64,000 nucleotides of DNA from Reichenbachiella faecimaris (GTDB lineage Bacteria; Bacteroidota; Bacteroidia; Cytophagales; Cyclobacteriaceae): contig NZ_FWYF01000004.1 in NCBI RefSeq assembly GCF_900176375.1, positions 124,001-188,000 of the forward strand. The letters are read 5' to 3'. The notes under the pieces are model-generated. The model was given only the letters and a program-made list of their open reading frames with translations, was not told where the DNA came from and searched no databases. Every line of letters begins with the position of its first letter. The stretch's first letter is position 1. Below are positions 50,607 to 60,140 of the stretch, one piece after another. A program made the position numbers and the translations under genes.

Positions 50607-50844
50607 ATTTCTTATTCGCCTAGTTTTGTTTCTGATTTTTCAAAACAAGAAAGGAAATGTACCCCTCTTATTTGTTCATGCTTCGTAAAAATAAACTTAG
50701 ACCCTAGACTTTCTGGGCGAAAAAGATCAATTCACAGCTTGACTATTGAGTGTAAATGAAATAAAACAAAACATAACTATTTGATTTACTTATCTTTATA
50801 ACAAATAAATAGTATATGGACTTTTGAAAATGGAGGTCATTGAG

Positions 50845-52857
50845 CTACAAGGGGTCGCCTGTACTTTTTTTAATCACATGAATTGAAGTTCTGCGGTTCA
50901 ATTCATGCTGCTCTTCGGAACACGGAATGTCATTACCACAATTATTTGTCAGGTAAGACTCTCCATGCGAGCTGTAAGAAATTCTTTGAGCGTCAACACC
51001 CATCTTTACCAAATAACTAGAAACTGCAACAGAACGCTTTTCTGACAACTTTTTATTGTATTCCACACTACTCCGTGAGTCCGTGTGCGAACTTAGGATA
51101 ACTTCTACATCTACATGTTCAATCATAAAGTTGACTAACCTGTTGAGTTCAGGTTGGGCAGCACTTCTAATTTCATAACTATTCAGATCAAAATATACAT
51201 TCTGAAACTTAAGCGTATCTCCTTTGGGGATGCCATCTACAAAGTGACTCGTTTCATCGTATGGTTTAATTCGATTGTCGACTATAGGGGTTGTCGCAGG
51301 AAATGCAATACTATCATTTGGGTAAATTGGTTCTACCTTCCTTTTCAGATAGAGTCTTGACAGCTGGAGGGTGTCACCTTCTCTAACCTGTACATCCGAG
51401 GCCTCTACCAAATCATACTCGTATTTTTCTGCAGTAACTACCCAAGAAGAATGTTTGGGCACGGGTATTGCAAATTTTCCATCCACGTTTGATCTGGTAT
51501 ACAGATACTTGCCTTCATCGTCTTTGAAAAAAATGTCAGACGCATGTATTGGTGTATTGGATTGTTTATCATAAACTTCGCCAATCACCATGGCATAGCT
51601 CAATTTTTGGTAATCAAATTTATAAATATCGTCTTTCTTTCCTTTTACTCTATTAGAGGAAAAATAGCCTCCCTCTTCCTTTCTAATAAAGCCAAAGTCA
51701 TCGCGGCTGCTATTGAATGGCACTCCCAGATTAATTGACTTTTTTCCCAGTCTTTTTTCTTTCAGACTTATACGATATAAATCCAAACCACCCAGTCCAC
51801 CTCTTCCATCTGAAGAAAAGTAGAGCTGATCCTTATAAATATATGGAAAACCTTCTCTACCCTCAGAATTCACTTCTTGGCCGAGATTTTCGGGTGCACT
51901 CCACCCCTGAGGTTCTTTAAATGAAATATATAAATCTGACGCTCCATATCCATCAGGTTTATCAGACGAAAATATCAAGACAGTCCCGTCCGGACTAATG
52001 GCAGGTGAACTGGTAGAGTAACTATCATCATTATGAACAAATGGCTTTTCATTGACCCACTGCTCAGATTGCTCATCCCATTCGGCGAAATACAACTTAA
52101 GATTGGTCACTCCTTTTTCATCCTTTTTCAACTTGCTCCTGTCTAAATTATTCCGAGTAAAGACCACTGAACGATAGTCATCATAAAAAACCAAGGGGCC
52201 TTCATGAAATTTGGAATTCAATCCTCCTTCATAAAATTGAGCTGGCTGATGTGGGTTACTTATTAAATAATAATCGAGGAAATTAGAAGCATCCCAATTA
52301 AACTCAAGGTTTACCCAAACAGATCTCGGTCTTGAGGATACAAACATCAGTCCGTCCTTGTAATAAGTTGGGCTAAAATCCAGACCTGGGGAGCATTGAC
52401 TAATTCTATCTAGTTTTATTTGATCTGTATTGGAGAAAAATTGATCCATATTTTCCAATGCGCTGAGCTGCTCCATGCTTCTGGTACTGGATCCCACTAA
52501 TGCACTGTATTCGGCATACCAATATTTGGCTTCGCTATATTTTTCATTACTCAAAAGTGACTCCGCCAGATAAAAGTAGAAATCTGGAAGTACTTTCTCA
52601 TGAGTTATGGCTTTTTTAAACCATACCTCTGCACTATCTGGCATGTTAAGGTTTCTATAAGCTAGTGCTATTTGATCTGTAACATACTTTTCGTTCTCAC
52701 CTTTCTTTAAAGCCAACTTGTAGTAAGTAACGGAATTGGCGAAACTGAATTCTTCGAATTCCTGATCAGCCTTCTTCAATATAGTTGAAGAGATAGTTTG
52801 TCCTAGCAAGGGCAGGTAAAACTGAAAAAATATTAATACGATTGAAAGTCTTCTCAT
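50845..52857 (-). CDS. PorE-like protein: TPR, beta-propeller, carboxypeptidase-regulatory and OmpA domains
   Basis: 670 residues with a signal peptide (MRRLSIVLIFFQFYLPLLGQ). Order of parts: TPR-like repeats (about 25-135, SVTYYKLALKKGENEKYVTD), a PD40-type propeller (about 150-410, ISPDGTVLIFSSDKPDGYGA), a carboxypeptidase-regulatory domain (about 415-495, VIGEVYDKQSNTPIHASDIF) and an OmpA C-domain (about 548-665, LSSHTDSRSSVEYNKKLSEK) that binds peptidoglycan. This is the architecture of PorE, a type IX secretion component, and of many other Bacteroidota OmpA proteins; here the match is in architecture only. It is the last gene of a leftward four-gene envelope operon. Confidence 0.88.
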   Translation of the reverse strand: MRRLSIVLIFFQFYLPLLGQTISSTILKKADQEFEEFSFANSVTYYKLALKKGENEKYVTDQIALAYRNLNMPDSAEVWFKKAITHEKVLPDFYFYLAESLLSNEKYSEAKYWYAEYSALVGSSTRSMEQLSALENMDQFFSNTDQIKLDRISQCSPGLDFSPTYYKDGLMFVSSRPRSVWVNLEFNWDASNFLDYYLISNPHQPAQFYEGGLNSKFHEGPLVFYDDYRSVVFTRNNLDRSKLKKDEKGVTNLKLYFAEWDEQSEQWVNEKPFVHNDDSYSTSSPAISPDGTVLIFSSDKPDGYGASDLYISFKEPQGWSAPENLGQEVNSEGREGFPYIYKDQLYFSSDGRGGLGGLDLYRISLKEKRLGKKSINLGVPFNSSRDDFGFIRKEEGGYFSSNRVKGKKDDIYKFDYQKLSYAMVIGEVYDKQSNTPIHASDIFFKDDEGKYLYTRSNVDGKFAIPVPKHSSWVVTAEKYEYDLVEASDVQVREGDTLQLSRLYLKRKVEPIYPNDSIAFPATTPIVDNRIKPYDETSHFVDGIPKGDTLKFQNVYFDLNSYEIRSAAQPELNRLVNFMIEHVDVEVILSSHTDSRSSVEYNKKLSEKRSVAVSSYLVKMGVDAQRISYSSHGESYLTNNCGNDIPCSEEQHELNRRTSIHVIKKSTGDPL

Positions 52858-52860
52858 ACC

Positions 52861-55458
52861 TTAACTTGTCTCTACCATCAGTTCGTCATTTCTTTTACTT
52901 ACTGATTCTTTATGTCTCAAATACTTGGCCAATCTCAACTCTATGGGCAATAAAACCAATGCCAAAGCAAGGTTGGCTCCGACTTGTAAAATTGGCGTTT
53001 CTCCTGCAATTGATTCAATGAAAGGCTCCAACTCAGTATGTATATATTCGAAAACAATGAATAGACTTACATAAACCATGAGTCTAATCACGAATAGATT
53101 TTGCACTTTGGCAGATATCATATAGGTAATCAAAAAGAGCGAGATCATGATGGAAATCTGGAGCAAATAGAACCACCACTTTTTCCAATATGGTGTATCA
53201 ATGACAAAACTTAACTCGGCATAATTATCACCCCAAAATTGTGGATGATCTGACTCCCTAATCCTAAAAGTATATTCTCCTGGATCAAGGTTGGTGAATG
53301 TAGCCAAATTAAAGGAAGTCACGGGAGACCACTCCTTGTCATAGCCTTTTAGCTGATATTGGTAATAAATTCCATCTGGGTTTTTAAGGTTGATGGATAC
53401 AAAATCGAAGGTAATATGGTTTTCCTTGTAATTAAAAATAAGGTCGTTTGGCAACATATTATCCAACTTTTCCTGGGTACTATGTTCTAACAGATCCACC
53501 CGCTCAAAGAAGAGGCGAATGTCTTGTATGTGTGTTTCCCGTTTTTTTATGCTGTGCTGTATATGCGGCAAGATGACTTTGGTGACTCCATAGGGATTGC
53601 CAAACCAAATATTCCCCTGATTATCTTTGGCAACTGAATTTGATACTGCTTCAGTTTCACCTAATTCCCCAGGATGATTAAACCGTCTTACCAGACCATA
53701 GGCAGATTGGATCAGACTAAGTCCCTTTCTATGACCGACCCAAATCTGGCCAGCATCATCCACCTCTACCGCATTGCAAAAATTAGAGAGCAGTCCTGAT
53801 TTCTCATCATATCTATTGAAATTTTCCCCATCAAAACTATATAAACCTGACCCAGATGTTGCGATCCATATAATGCCTTGATTATCCTGAGAGATGCTGT
53901 TGATGTCTCTTGCAGGAAAAATTTCATCCTTTGTCAAAAAATTCACCTCACCATCAGGTTTCAATAAAGCTAAGCCGACACTGTGCGCACCAAACCAAAT
54001 GTTGCCTGCTTGATCTGGTAGGATGGTAAATATTTCATTGTGATAGAACCCTTTCCGGGTATTGTAGTGGGTGATCAGCTCCCCCTGATCATCTAAATGG
54101 TAAACGCCGTTTCCAGCTATTGACACCCACAAACTCCCATCGTTGCCCTCTACAATATATCTTACCAAATGACTAAGCCCTACATCCACTGGATCAAGAT
54201 GTATTTCTTCAAATTCGCTCTTTTCAACGTTATATTTTATCAACCCAGAATTTCGGGTTCCTAGCCAAATGAAATTGCCCCTTTTTAGAATTCGGGTCAC
54301 CTGATATTTTTCTGTCTGATTTAAAATCTCAAAGGTTAGACTATCCTGATATGGCTTATTAAATGCTCTGACGAGTCCTTTGTCCGTAGCCAAATAATAC
54401 AGATTTTCATTGGCTTGATACAAGTCATTGACCCCTTCAATTTTTCCTGATTTTTTTAATTCATAGTGATGAAAAAATGCTCGGTTCAATTGGATCAATC
54501 CATTCCCAAAGGTTCCTACCCAGATTTCGTTTTCTCTATCTACATAAAGACTACTTATTTGGTTACTTGGAAAATCATGACTTTTGTCAAAGCGAGTCAA
54601 TCTATAGGCATGATTATTTTTTAGCTCTATTTCTACCAGGCCTGAAGCGGCTGTACCCACCCAGAGTGTTTTTAGATGATCACGGGTGATAGATGTAACC
54701 CTCATTTTTTCAGCTCCTTTGACTGGATTCAGGATTCCTGTGGTTGCTTCACCATGCTCAATATAAAACAAACCATTATCTGTACCTACCCATAGCACCT
54801 CATCATCATGAGGATCTTCATAAAGAGTATTCACGGCCTTACCAAACGACCCAACAACAAATCCTATAGGAGAAATGTTTTGTTCTTCATCTATTTGCAG
54901 CATCAGGAGCCCTTCGTTCGTTCCAATATAGAATCTATCTTTGTGTCGGATAAGATCATAAGAAATAAGTTGTGTTAAAAGGTCAACTTTGACAGGTGCT
55001 GCCTCTCGATTCTCGATCCGTATCAATCCAGTGTTTTGTGTGAGACCCCAGAGCACTTGGTCGTTGTCTTGATAAAGCCGATTTACTTTACTCGGAGCTG
55101 ATTCTGGGCTGAGTATTTTCCTATACCTTCCATGTTCTACTATACTTATTCCTCCATTATTATACCCCAAGTATAAATGACCATCTGCACTGACCATACA
55201 CGCCGTGACTAAATCGCCTATGGTACTATCCATCTGATTGAATTTCAACATGGTTTTACCATCAAACCTATAGAGCCCATCATCGGCTCCCAGCCACAAA
55301 AAACCGTCCTGATCTTGAACTACATCATAAATAAAAATTCCTTCAAAGTCCTGATCAATTCCGTATTGCTTGACAGTAAAATCACGGACTCCCGCCGTCA
55401 GATCCAGCAAATGGAAACATATCAAGAGTATGGATAATAGAGCGCTTTTCATTGGCAT
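52861..55458 (-). CDS. two-component-type propeller sensor ending in membrane helices, no kinase domain
   Basis: 865 residues: signal peptide (about 1-22), two sets of Reg_prop beta-propeller repeats (about 25-650; repeated VVQDQDGFLWLGADDGLYRF, DNQGIIWIATSGSGLYSFDG), a Y_Y_Y domain (about 670-745, YYQYQLKGYDKEWSPVTSFN) and three or more hydrophobic helices at the C-terminus (about 755-845), then a short charged tail. In hybrid two-component systems a histidine kinase and regulator would follow; here the protein stops after the membrane part. Signals must pass to a partner, or the protein is a structural relative. Spacing to neighbours is 3 and 5 bases, so it is co-transcribed with the PorE-like and PKD genes. 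Confidence 0.85.
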   Translation of the reverse strand: MPMKSALLSILLICFHLLDLTAGVRDFTVKQYGIDQDFEGIFIYDVVQDQDGFLWLGADDGLYRFDGKTMLKFNQMDSTIGDLVTACMVSADGHLYLGYNNGGISIVEHGRYRKILSPESAPSKVNRLYQDNDQVLWGLTQNTGLIRIENREAAPVKVDLLTQLISYDLIRHKDRFYIGTNEGLLMLQIDEEQNISPIGFVVGSFGKAVNTLYEDPHDDEVLWVGTDNGLFYIEHGEATTGILNPVKGAEKMRVTSITRDHLKTLWVGTAASGLVEIELKNNHAYRLTRFDKSHDFPSNQISSLYVDRENEIWVGTFGNGLIQLNRAFFHHYELKKSGKIEGVNDLYQANENLYYLATDKGLVRAFNKPYQDSLTFEILNQTEKYQVTRILKRGNFIWLGTRNSGLIKYNVEKSEFEEIHLDPVDVGLSHLVRYIVEGNDGSLWVSIAGNGVYHLDDQGELITHYNTRKGFYHNEIFTILPDQAGNIWFGAHSVGLALLKPDGEVNFLTKDEIFPARDINSISQDNQGIIWIATSGSGLYSFDGENFNRYDEKSGLLSNFCNAVEVDDAGQIWVGHRKGLSLIQSAYGLVRRFNHPGELGETEAVSNSVAKDNQGNIWFGNPYGVTKVILPHIQHSIKKRETHIQDIRLFFERVDLLEHSTQEKLDNMLPNDLIFNYKENHITFDFVSINLKNPDGIYYQYQLKGYDKEWSPVTSFNLATFTNLDPGEYTFRIRESDHPQFWGDNYAELSFVIDTPYWKKWWFYLLQISIMISLFLITYMISAKVQNLFVIRLMVYVSLFIVFEYIHTELEPFIESIAGETPILQVGANLALALVLLPIELRLAKYLRHKESVSKRNDELMVETS

Positions 55459-55463
55459 AGGTT

Positions 55464-56459
55464 TTACTTGATTGATTTGGTTTGGTACTTCACATTTACT
55501 TTGTATTTGAACTTAGGTGGCCCACCAATGGGTGAAGAGAAAAAGGCAATGGCTTCACCATACTGATTGGTTAAATAACAAACCATGTCATTTCTTGAGG
55601 TTTTATTTTTAACAATTTGTAAATCCATGGAAGTATTCTTCTCTTCTTCATCTATAAAGTGCTTGCTAGATCCCCAGCTATTATTAGCTGAGACCTCAGC
55701 CTTATGCCTATTTTTAGCAACAGAGTACAGCAGCACGAATCCCTCTTTGTCAAAATCGAAGTTGTGCTGCGTAATACTCACCATATCTTTATCAATAAAA
55801 GGATACAGGTGTGCGACTGAGTTGACCGCCTCTGGCAGTCTGAAAGAATACTCATAGGTAAATGCATTTGCGCCTTCTACTTCTCTATTGACATCTGGTT
55901 GAGTACTTAAATAATATTTGTACAGATTGCCATCATTTCCCAAAAGGCCCTCGGCAATGATCTTGAAAACATGTCCATTCATTTCCTCAGACTTCTCTCC
56001 TTCCAAAGGATTGAAGGGTCCAAATGAATACCATTTGTTGTCATATTCTGGCTCGTCATAAAAAGTCTTGGATGCCAACAAATGACCACTTTTATAATTG
56101 CCTACAGGGTCAGTTTTTCTACTATCCAATTCGCTATGCGTACCAGCGCCACTGTAGACTGAAAAATTAGTTCTCGTATCCCATTCGCCATTTTTCTCAT
56201 CAATATTGTCTCCAGTACCTGGATCAAAAATTCGAATATATATAGGCTTAGTAAAAGATGATGGGATTACAAAAAAGAAGACTTGACTATTGTCGTCATC
56301 TCCCCACGCCGTATTGCTTTCTGCCCCGAAAGTCACCAAATAGTCGATCTGCTCAAAGCTGCTAGGCACCATCTGAGCTCTAAGGTGTATTGGATTCGAA
56401 TAGAAAAAAATGGTGATAATCACCAAAATAAAAATTTTAGATATCTTCATCTCCTTCAA
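55464..56459 (-). CDS. secreted protein of unknown function
   Basis: 331 residues (Met1 or Met4) with a signal peptide (MKISKIFILVIITIFFYSNPIHLRAQ in two parts; cleavage about residue 29). The mature part is beta-rich with many Asp, Tyr and Gly, and strands such as YIRIFDPGTGDNIDEKNGEW and KFKYKVNVKYQTKSIK. IRIFDPGTGD suggests an Ig- or jelly-roll-like fold. No family is recognised. Its start overlaps the PKD gene by 23 bases and the sensor starts five bases after its stop, so all four genes are one transcript. Confidence 0.6.
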   Translation of the reverse strand: MKEMKISKIFILVIITIFFYSNPIHLRAQMVPSSFEQIDYLVTFGAESNTAWGDDDNSQVFFFVIPSSFTKPIYIRIFDPGTGDNIDEKNGEWDTRTNFSVYSGAGTHSELDSRKTDPVGNYKSGHLLASKTFYDEPEYDNKWYSFGPFNPLEGEKSEEMNGHVFKIIAEGLLGNDGNLYKYYLSTQPDVNREVEGANAFTYEYSFRLPEAVNSVAHLYPFIDKDMVSITQHNFDFDKEGFVLLYSVAKNRHKAEVSANNSWGSSKHFIDEEEKNTSMDLQIVKNKTSRNDMVCYLTNQYGEAIAFFSSPIGGPPKFKYKVNVKYQTKSIK

Positions 56460-57018
56460 TTACTATGGTTCTGTTTAGCGATAAGTTTATAATTTGATCC
56501 TGACCCTCAACTTTCGCCAAAAGTCTGACATGGTAGCGTCCTTCTTGCAGGTACTCATGTTCGACTTCTTCTCCAGTTGCAAACTTGCCATCTCCAAAAT
56601 CCCAAAAATATCCAATGCGATTCGGGGCATTTTGAAAAGAAAGCGTGGGAATGGCCGAAATAATGTTACTCCCTTGTCTTTGAAGCTCAAAAGAAAGTCT
56701 GTAATTCTCAGCAATGGTCACCTGAAACAACCATTCTTCTTCAAACAAGGCATTTGCCTGAGGGTCTATGACTGACAATACGATGTCATAAGTCCCTAAC
56801 GAATCATAACAATGCGCTGCGACTTCGCCATATTTAATTGTATCATTGGCGAAAGTCCATTTGTAAATCAGGTCTGCTCTATCGGCTTGAATGGATTCTT
56901 TTGCATCTAATACAACACAGTTGTTCAGTAAATAAACTGAATCATAATCTGAAGTTTGTGCAACAGAATTATTGACAAACACACCTAAGATGAGGACAAC
57001 AAGATATTTCATAAACAT
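56437..57018 (-). CDS. secreted PKD-domain protein, first gene of the envelope operon
   Basis: 193 residues with a signal peptide (MFMKYLVVLILGVFVNNSVAQ). A C-terminal PKD/Ig-like domain (about 125-190) contains RIGYFWDFGDGKFATGEEVE and HEYLQEGRYHVRLLAKVEG. An earlier region (about 25-115) resembles a second, divergent PKD-like module (LIYKWTFANDTIKYGEV, YDSLGTYDIVLSVIDP). PKD domains mediate protein or carbohydrate contacts at the cell surface. Upstream lies a 205-bp gap with the terminator of the amylase gene at its far side. Confidence 0.75.
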   Translation of the reverse strand: MFMKYLVVLILGVFVNNSVAQTSDYDSVYLLNNCVVLDAKESIQADRADLIYKWTFANDTIKYGEVAAHCYDSLGTYDIVLSVIDPQANALFEEEWLFQVTIAENYRLSFELQRQGSNIISAIPTLSFQNAPNRIGYFWDFGDGKFATGEEVEHEYLQEGRYHVRLLAKVEGQDQIINLSLNRTIVIEGDEDI

Positions 57019-57180
57019 AGCTCTATACCCTCAAAAGAAGGTGATAAAACTATATCGTGTGCTTTTTCTCGTCGAATGGATCAATTCACTAGTTGAGTCT
57101 AGGATGTGAGTTTCAAAATGGAATTTGTACAATGTCTATTAACCTCATCCATCCCAACAGCATAGTGTAGATTACTATTT

Positions 57181-57210
57181 AAAAAAGAAGGCCACCCCCC
57201 AGTGGCCTTC
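57181..57210 (-). terminator. terminator of the starch locus
   Basis: AAGGCCAC (57188-57195) and GTGGCCTT (57202-57209) form a perfect eight-pair stem with a six-base loop; U-rich sequence follows on the minus strand. It lies 14 bases past the amylase stop. Confidence 0.9.
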
Positions 57211-57223
57211 ATTAGCATACTAA

Positions 57224-58588
57224 TTATTGTTTTTGCAAAATCAGATATTGAAAGGCATCCAAGCTGATTTCATTCCCCAATGGGATGTTTTCGTCAGTTA
57301 ATAAATTTTCCCAAGAGGAGTTTTGAAGGCTGGTAGGCAATGAAAAAGTCTTTGATGTAGCTCGTGTATTCACTAAAATCAAAAGTTCGGAGGTTTCATT
57401 GGTTCGACTAAAAGCTATCACGTCAGTATCACTATAGGCAATCAGTTCTCCATGCAAGACCTCAAGCACACTTTCACGAACAGCCATCAAATCTTGGTAC
57501 TGCTTCAAAATGTCAGGATTTTGACTCCAGTCAATAGGATCCTTACCAAAAAAAGATATCAGTGATGGCCTCCCGATCTCCTGACCAGAATAGATCAGAG
57601 GCACGCCACCTATAAAGGCCGTAGCAACAAAAGCGCCTACAGATCCCTCATTTGTATATACTTCTTCGGGTGTCTCATCCCATGCATATACATCATGGTT
57701 GGTGATATATCTCAATTTTGATTGATTGGCATCCAAACCACTCATTTCTTGCTCATGTGTCACAAAAAGACCTGATGCACTATTTGAGTTGCTATAAATG
57801 TTCTTGATTTTTCCGTAAAAATCCCAAGCATAGTTGAATTCAAAACCTGATGTAAAATTCTCTGCTTTTCCCCCTTCGCCTAGCCAAATCAACTCTTTGT
57901 CAGTTGCTGAATTGATTGAAGCTATGGCCTCCGACCAAAACGCATCTGGAACGAAATCTATGGCATCGCATCTAAAACCATCAATGCCCGCCTCCTCTAT
58001 CCAATATTTCATAGATGCAATCATTTCGGCTTGCATATCTATGTTGTCAAAATTCAGCTCAGCTACATCCGTCCAGCCTGTCCCAGGCGGCTCAATGATG
58101 TTTCCATCACTATCCTGCACATACCAGTCTGGTGTTTGCATCCATTCATGATCCCATGAAGTATGATTGGCTACCCAGTCCAAAATCACTGCCATATCTC
58201 TACTATGCGCTTCGTTTACCAACGCTATCAAATCATTCAAGTCACCAAATTCAGTATTTACGGCCTGATAATCCTGCACACTATAGGGTGAATTCACTCC
58301 CTTCAGCTGACCTATTGGATAAATAGGCATCAACCAAATCACATTAGTTCCTAAGGACTGTATGTGATCCAAACCTGCAGTCACACCTGCTAGTTTTCCT
58401 GAAGAGCTGAAAGCCCTTAAGTTCACCTCATAAATCACACGATCTGATAATTTTGCAATATTACTAAAGGAATTGACTGTTGCGGTTTCGTCTTCTTTGT
58501 CTATTGGGGTAGGTGGCACCATCCCTGATTCTTCACAGGAAAATGATACTGCCATCATGACTATTGTCATTATCCAAACACTCTTCAT
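57224..58588 (-). CDS. alpha-amylase family (GH13) lipoprotein
   Basis: 454 residues with a lipoprotein leader (MKSVWIMTIVMMAVSFSC, Cys18). GH13 regions I-IV: VILDWVANHTSWDH, GFRCDAIDFVPDAFW (nucleophile Asp), LIWLGEGGKAENF (acid/base Glu) and RYITNHDVYAWDE (stabilising Asp). It hydrolyses alpha-1,4-glucan at the surface or in the periplasm, like SusG. It is the most distal gene of the SusC-SusD-SusE locus, after a strong hairpin at 58613, so its expression may be lower than that of the upstream genes. Confidence 0.94.
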   Translation of the reverse strand: MKSVWIMTIVMMAVSFSCEESGMVPPTPIDKEDETATVNSFSNIAKLSDRVIYEVNLRAFSSSGKLAGVTAGLDHIQSLGTNVIWLMPIYPIGQLKGVNSPYSVQDYQAVNTEFGDLNDLIALVNEAHSRDMAVILDWVANHTSWDHEWMQTPDWYVQDSDGNIIEPPGTGWTDVAELNFDNIDMQAEMIASMKYWIEEAGIDGFRCDAIDFVPDAFWSEAIASINSATDKELIWLGEGGKAENFTSGFEFNYAWDFYGKIKNIYSNSNSASGLFVTHEQEMSGLDANQSKLRYITNHDVYAWDETPEEVYTNEGSVGAFVATAFIGGVPLIYSGQEIGRPSLISFFGKDPIDWSQNPDILKQYQDLMAVRESVLEVLHGELIAYSDTDVIAFSRTNETSELLILVNTRATSKTFSLPTSLQNSSWENLLTDENIPLGNEISLDAFQYLILQKQ

Positions 58589-58612
58589 TTGCTCTCTCTA
58601 TTTTGTTCAATC

Positions 58613-58643
58613 AAAAAATGCAGCCAGAGTATCCTCTGGCTGC
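58613..58643 (-). terminator. terminator-like hairpin between the SusE-like and amylase genes
   Basis: GCAGCCAGAG (58620-58629) and CTCTGGCTGC (58634-58643) form a perfect ten-pair stem with a four-base loop, followed by six U on the minus strand. It lies 70 bases past the binding-protein stop and 25 before the amylase start. It would end or attenuate the susCDE transcript. Confidence 0.85.
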
Positions 58644-58712
58644 ACCGTCTACTTAGAAAAGTACAATTATCAAAATAGACTACCAGTGTCTTATTGGCTC
58701 CAAGCCAATAAA

Positions 58713-60122
58713 TTAATTTTCAATAATTTCATAATTGAACTCATAAGGGGAAGAACCGCTTTCAAAGCTCAATATTACAGTATAATTTCCATCTGCCTTA
58801 ATGTCGAACGAAGCGGCATCAAAAACCAGTGGCCCTCTCTTGGCATTAATATCCTTCACTCCATAATTGATGGCCCAGTCATTGTCTGCTCTAAACTTCA
58901 ATGCGCCTACGACCAAATCAGTTGTAATACTCCAAGTATTAGCATCTGGGTCATAAGTCATATCAGTAGAAGTATCCCATCCGCCAACTGTGGCTGTTCC
59001 GATCAACCCAAAAGAGGTCACTTGAACTGCTTCATAAGTAAGTGCAGAGGTGTCTACTTTGAACTTATAATAACCAGCTTCAATGGACAGGCCGTCCTTT
59101 GTGCCATCCTTAGTCAAAACACCATCAGACTCATATCCAAAGTTGGTGTGATCCCAGTCTGGATTGCTAGTAAACTTAAAGCCAGCGCCTTCTGCGAAGT
59201 ACATGTATCCTTCAAACAAATGATCACCCACTTGAGAAATGGTACCTGCTGTAGATGGATCCCACCCTTGATGACTACCAGGTGTCCAAAGCACTCCTTT
59301 TTCAGTAGCATCTAGCGTATTCACAGTGAAACTTATTACTTCAGACATCAATTCTGTTGTAGAAGTAATTGCTTTAATTCTAATTTCTGTTTCTACAGCA
59401 GTGGCTTCATTCTGACCCAAGTTTCCAACTACATAATAGTTCAAAGCCTCGTTAGTAATCGCCAGTGAAGTCTCCGTGGTTTTACCCAAGATAGCAGTAG
59501 TCGCAAAGTCTGTACCTGCCACTGCTGCTTCAATAACATAGGTTACATCACCAGCAGAGCTAAACTCTGCCGCATCCCATGCCATGGCGAATTGATCTGA
59601 AAGATTGCTATCATCTATGGAAGTAGCTGAACTTGCTGCTGGACTAGTCAAAACTGGAGGAGTTCCATCGTCACCAAAAGTGGTTACATCAAGGGCCACC
59701 ACATCAGAAATCAAATCTGACACACCTTCACTTTGAGCGACAATTCTCAATTCCACTTCGGCCAATACATTTGGATCTTGATTCAATTCGGCCAGAATTA
59801 AGTCATTTAATTCGGCAATAGTAACCGTCACGCTACTTTCCTGAGTCGAACCTACTATGGCCGGGGAGTAAAACACATTGTCCTTGAAGTCAATTTCCAC
59901 CAAATAAGTCACAGCCAGGTTTACACCATAATCTGCTTCTTCCCAAGTTACAGTCCAGTTATCCTCTAGGTTATCTTCTGTAATCACCAGGGCTGATCCA
60001 GAAGTAGGCGTACTCACAATAGGTGACGACACTTCATCACTCACCATTACTTTAGAATCATCTGTACATGCCTCTATGAGCAAGACACACAGAAAAAAAG
60101 ATAAATATTTGTATAGTTTCAT
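58713..60122 (-). CDS. SusE/SusF-like starch-binding outer-membrane lipoprotein
   Basis: 469 residues with a lipoprotein leader (MKLYKYLSFFLCVLLIEAC, Cys19). Two Ig-like SusE-type modules (about 30-150 and 155-270; EDNLEDNWTVTWEEADYGVN, DSNLSDQFAMAWDAAEFSSA) are followed by two C-terminal starch-binding modules (about 275-370 and 372-468; LWTPGSHQGWDPSTAG, GLIGTATVGGWDTSTDM, LKFRADNDWAINYG). These proteins hold starch at the cell surface for the amylase and SusC/D. It follows susD by 18 bases. Confidence 0.92.
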   Translation of the reverse strand: MKLYKYLSFFLCVLLIEACTDDSKVMVSDEVSSPIVSTPTSGSALVITEDNLEDNWTVTWEEADYGVNLAVTYLVEIDFKDNVFYSPAIVGSTQESSVTVTIAELNDLILAELNQDPNVLAEVELRIVAQSEGVSDLISDVVALDVTTFGDDGTPPVLTSPAASSATSIDDSNLSDQFAMAWDAAEFSSAGDVTYVIEAAVAGTDFATTAILGKTTETSLAITNEALNYYVVGNLGQNEATAVETEIRIKAITSTTELMSEVISFTVNTLDATEKGVLWTPGSHQGWDPSTAGTISQVGDHLFEGYMYFAEGAGFKFTSNPDWDHTNFGYESDGVLTKDGTKDGLSIEAGYYKFKVDTSALTYEAVQVTSFGLIGTATVGGWDTSTDMTYDPDANTWSITTDLVVGALKFRADNDWAINYGVKDINAKRGPLVFDAASFDIKADGNYTVILSFESGSSPYEFNYEIIEN

Positions 60123-60140
60123 AATCGTTTCGTTTTGTAA

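Noticed and set aside
50607-50844. Shared GATCAATTCAC stretches upstream of the FabG-like operon and upstream of the PKD operon (near 57080)
   Set aside because: The match is 11 bases with little agreement around it, easily chance in AT-rich spacers.
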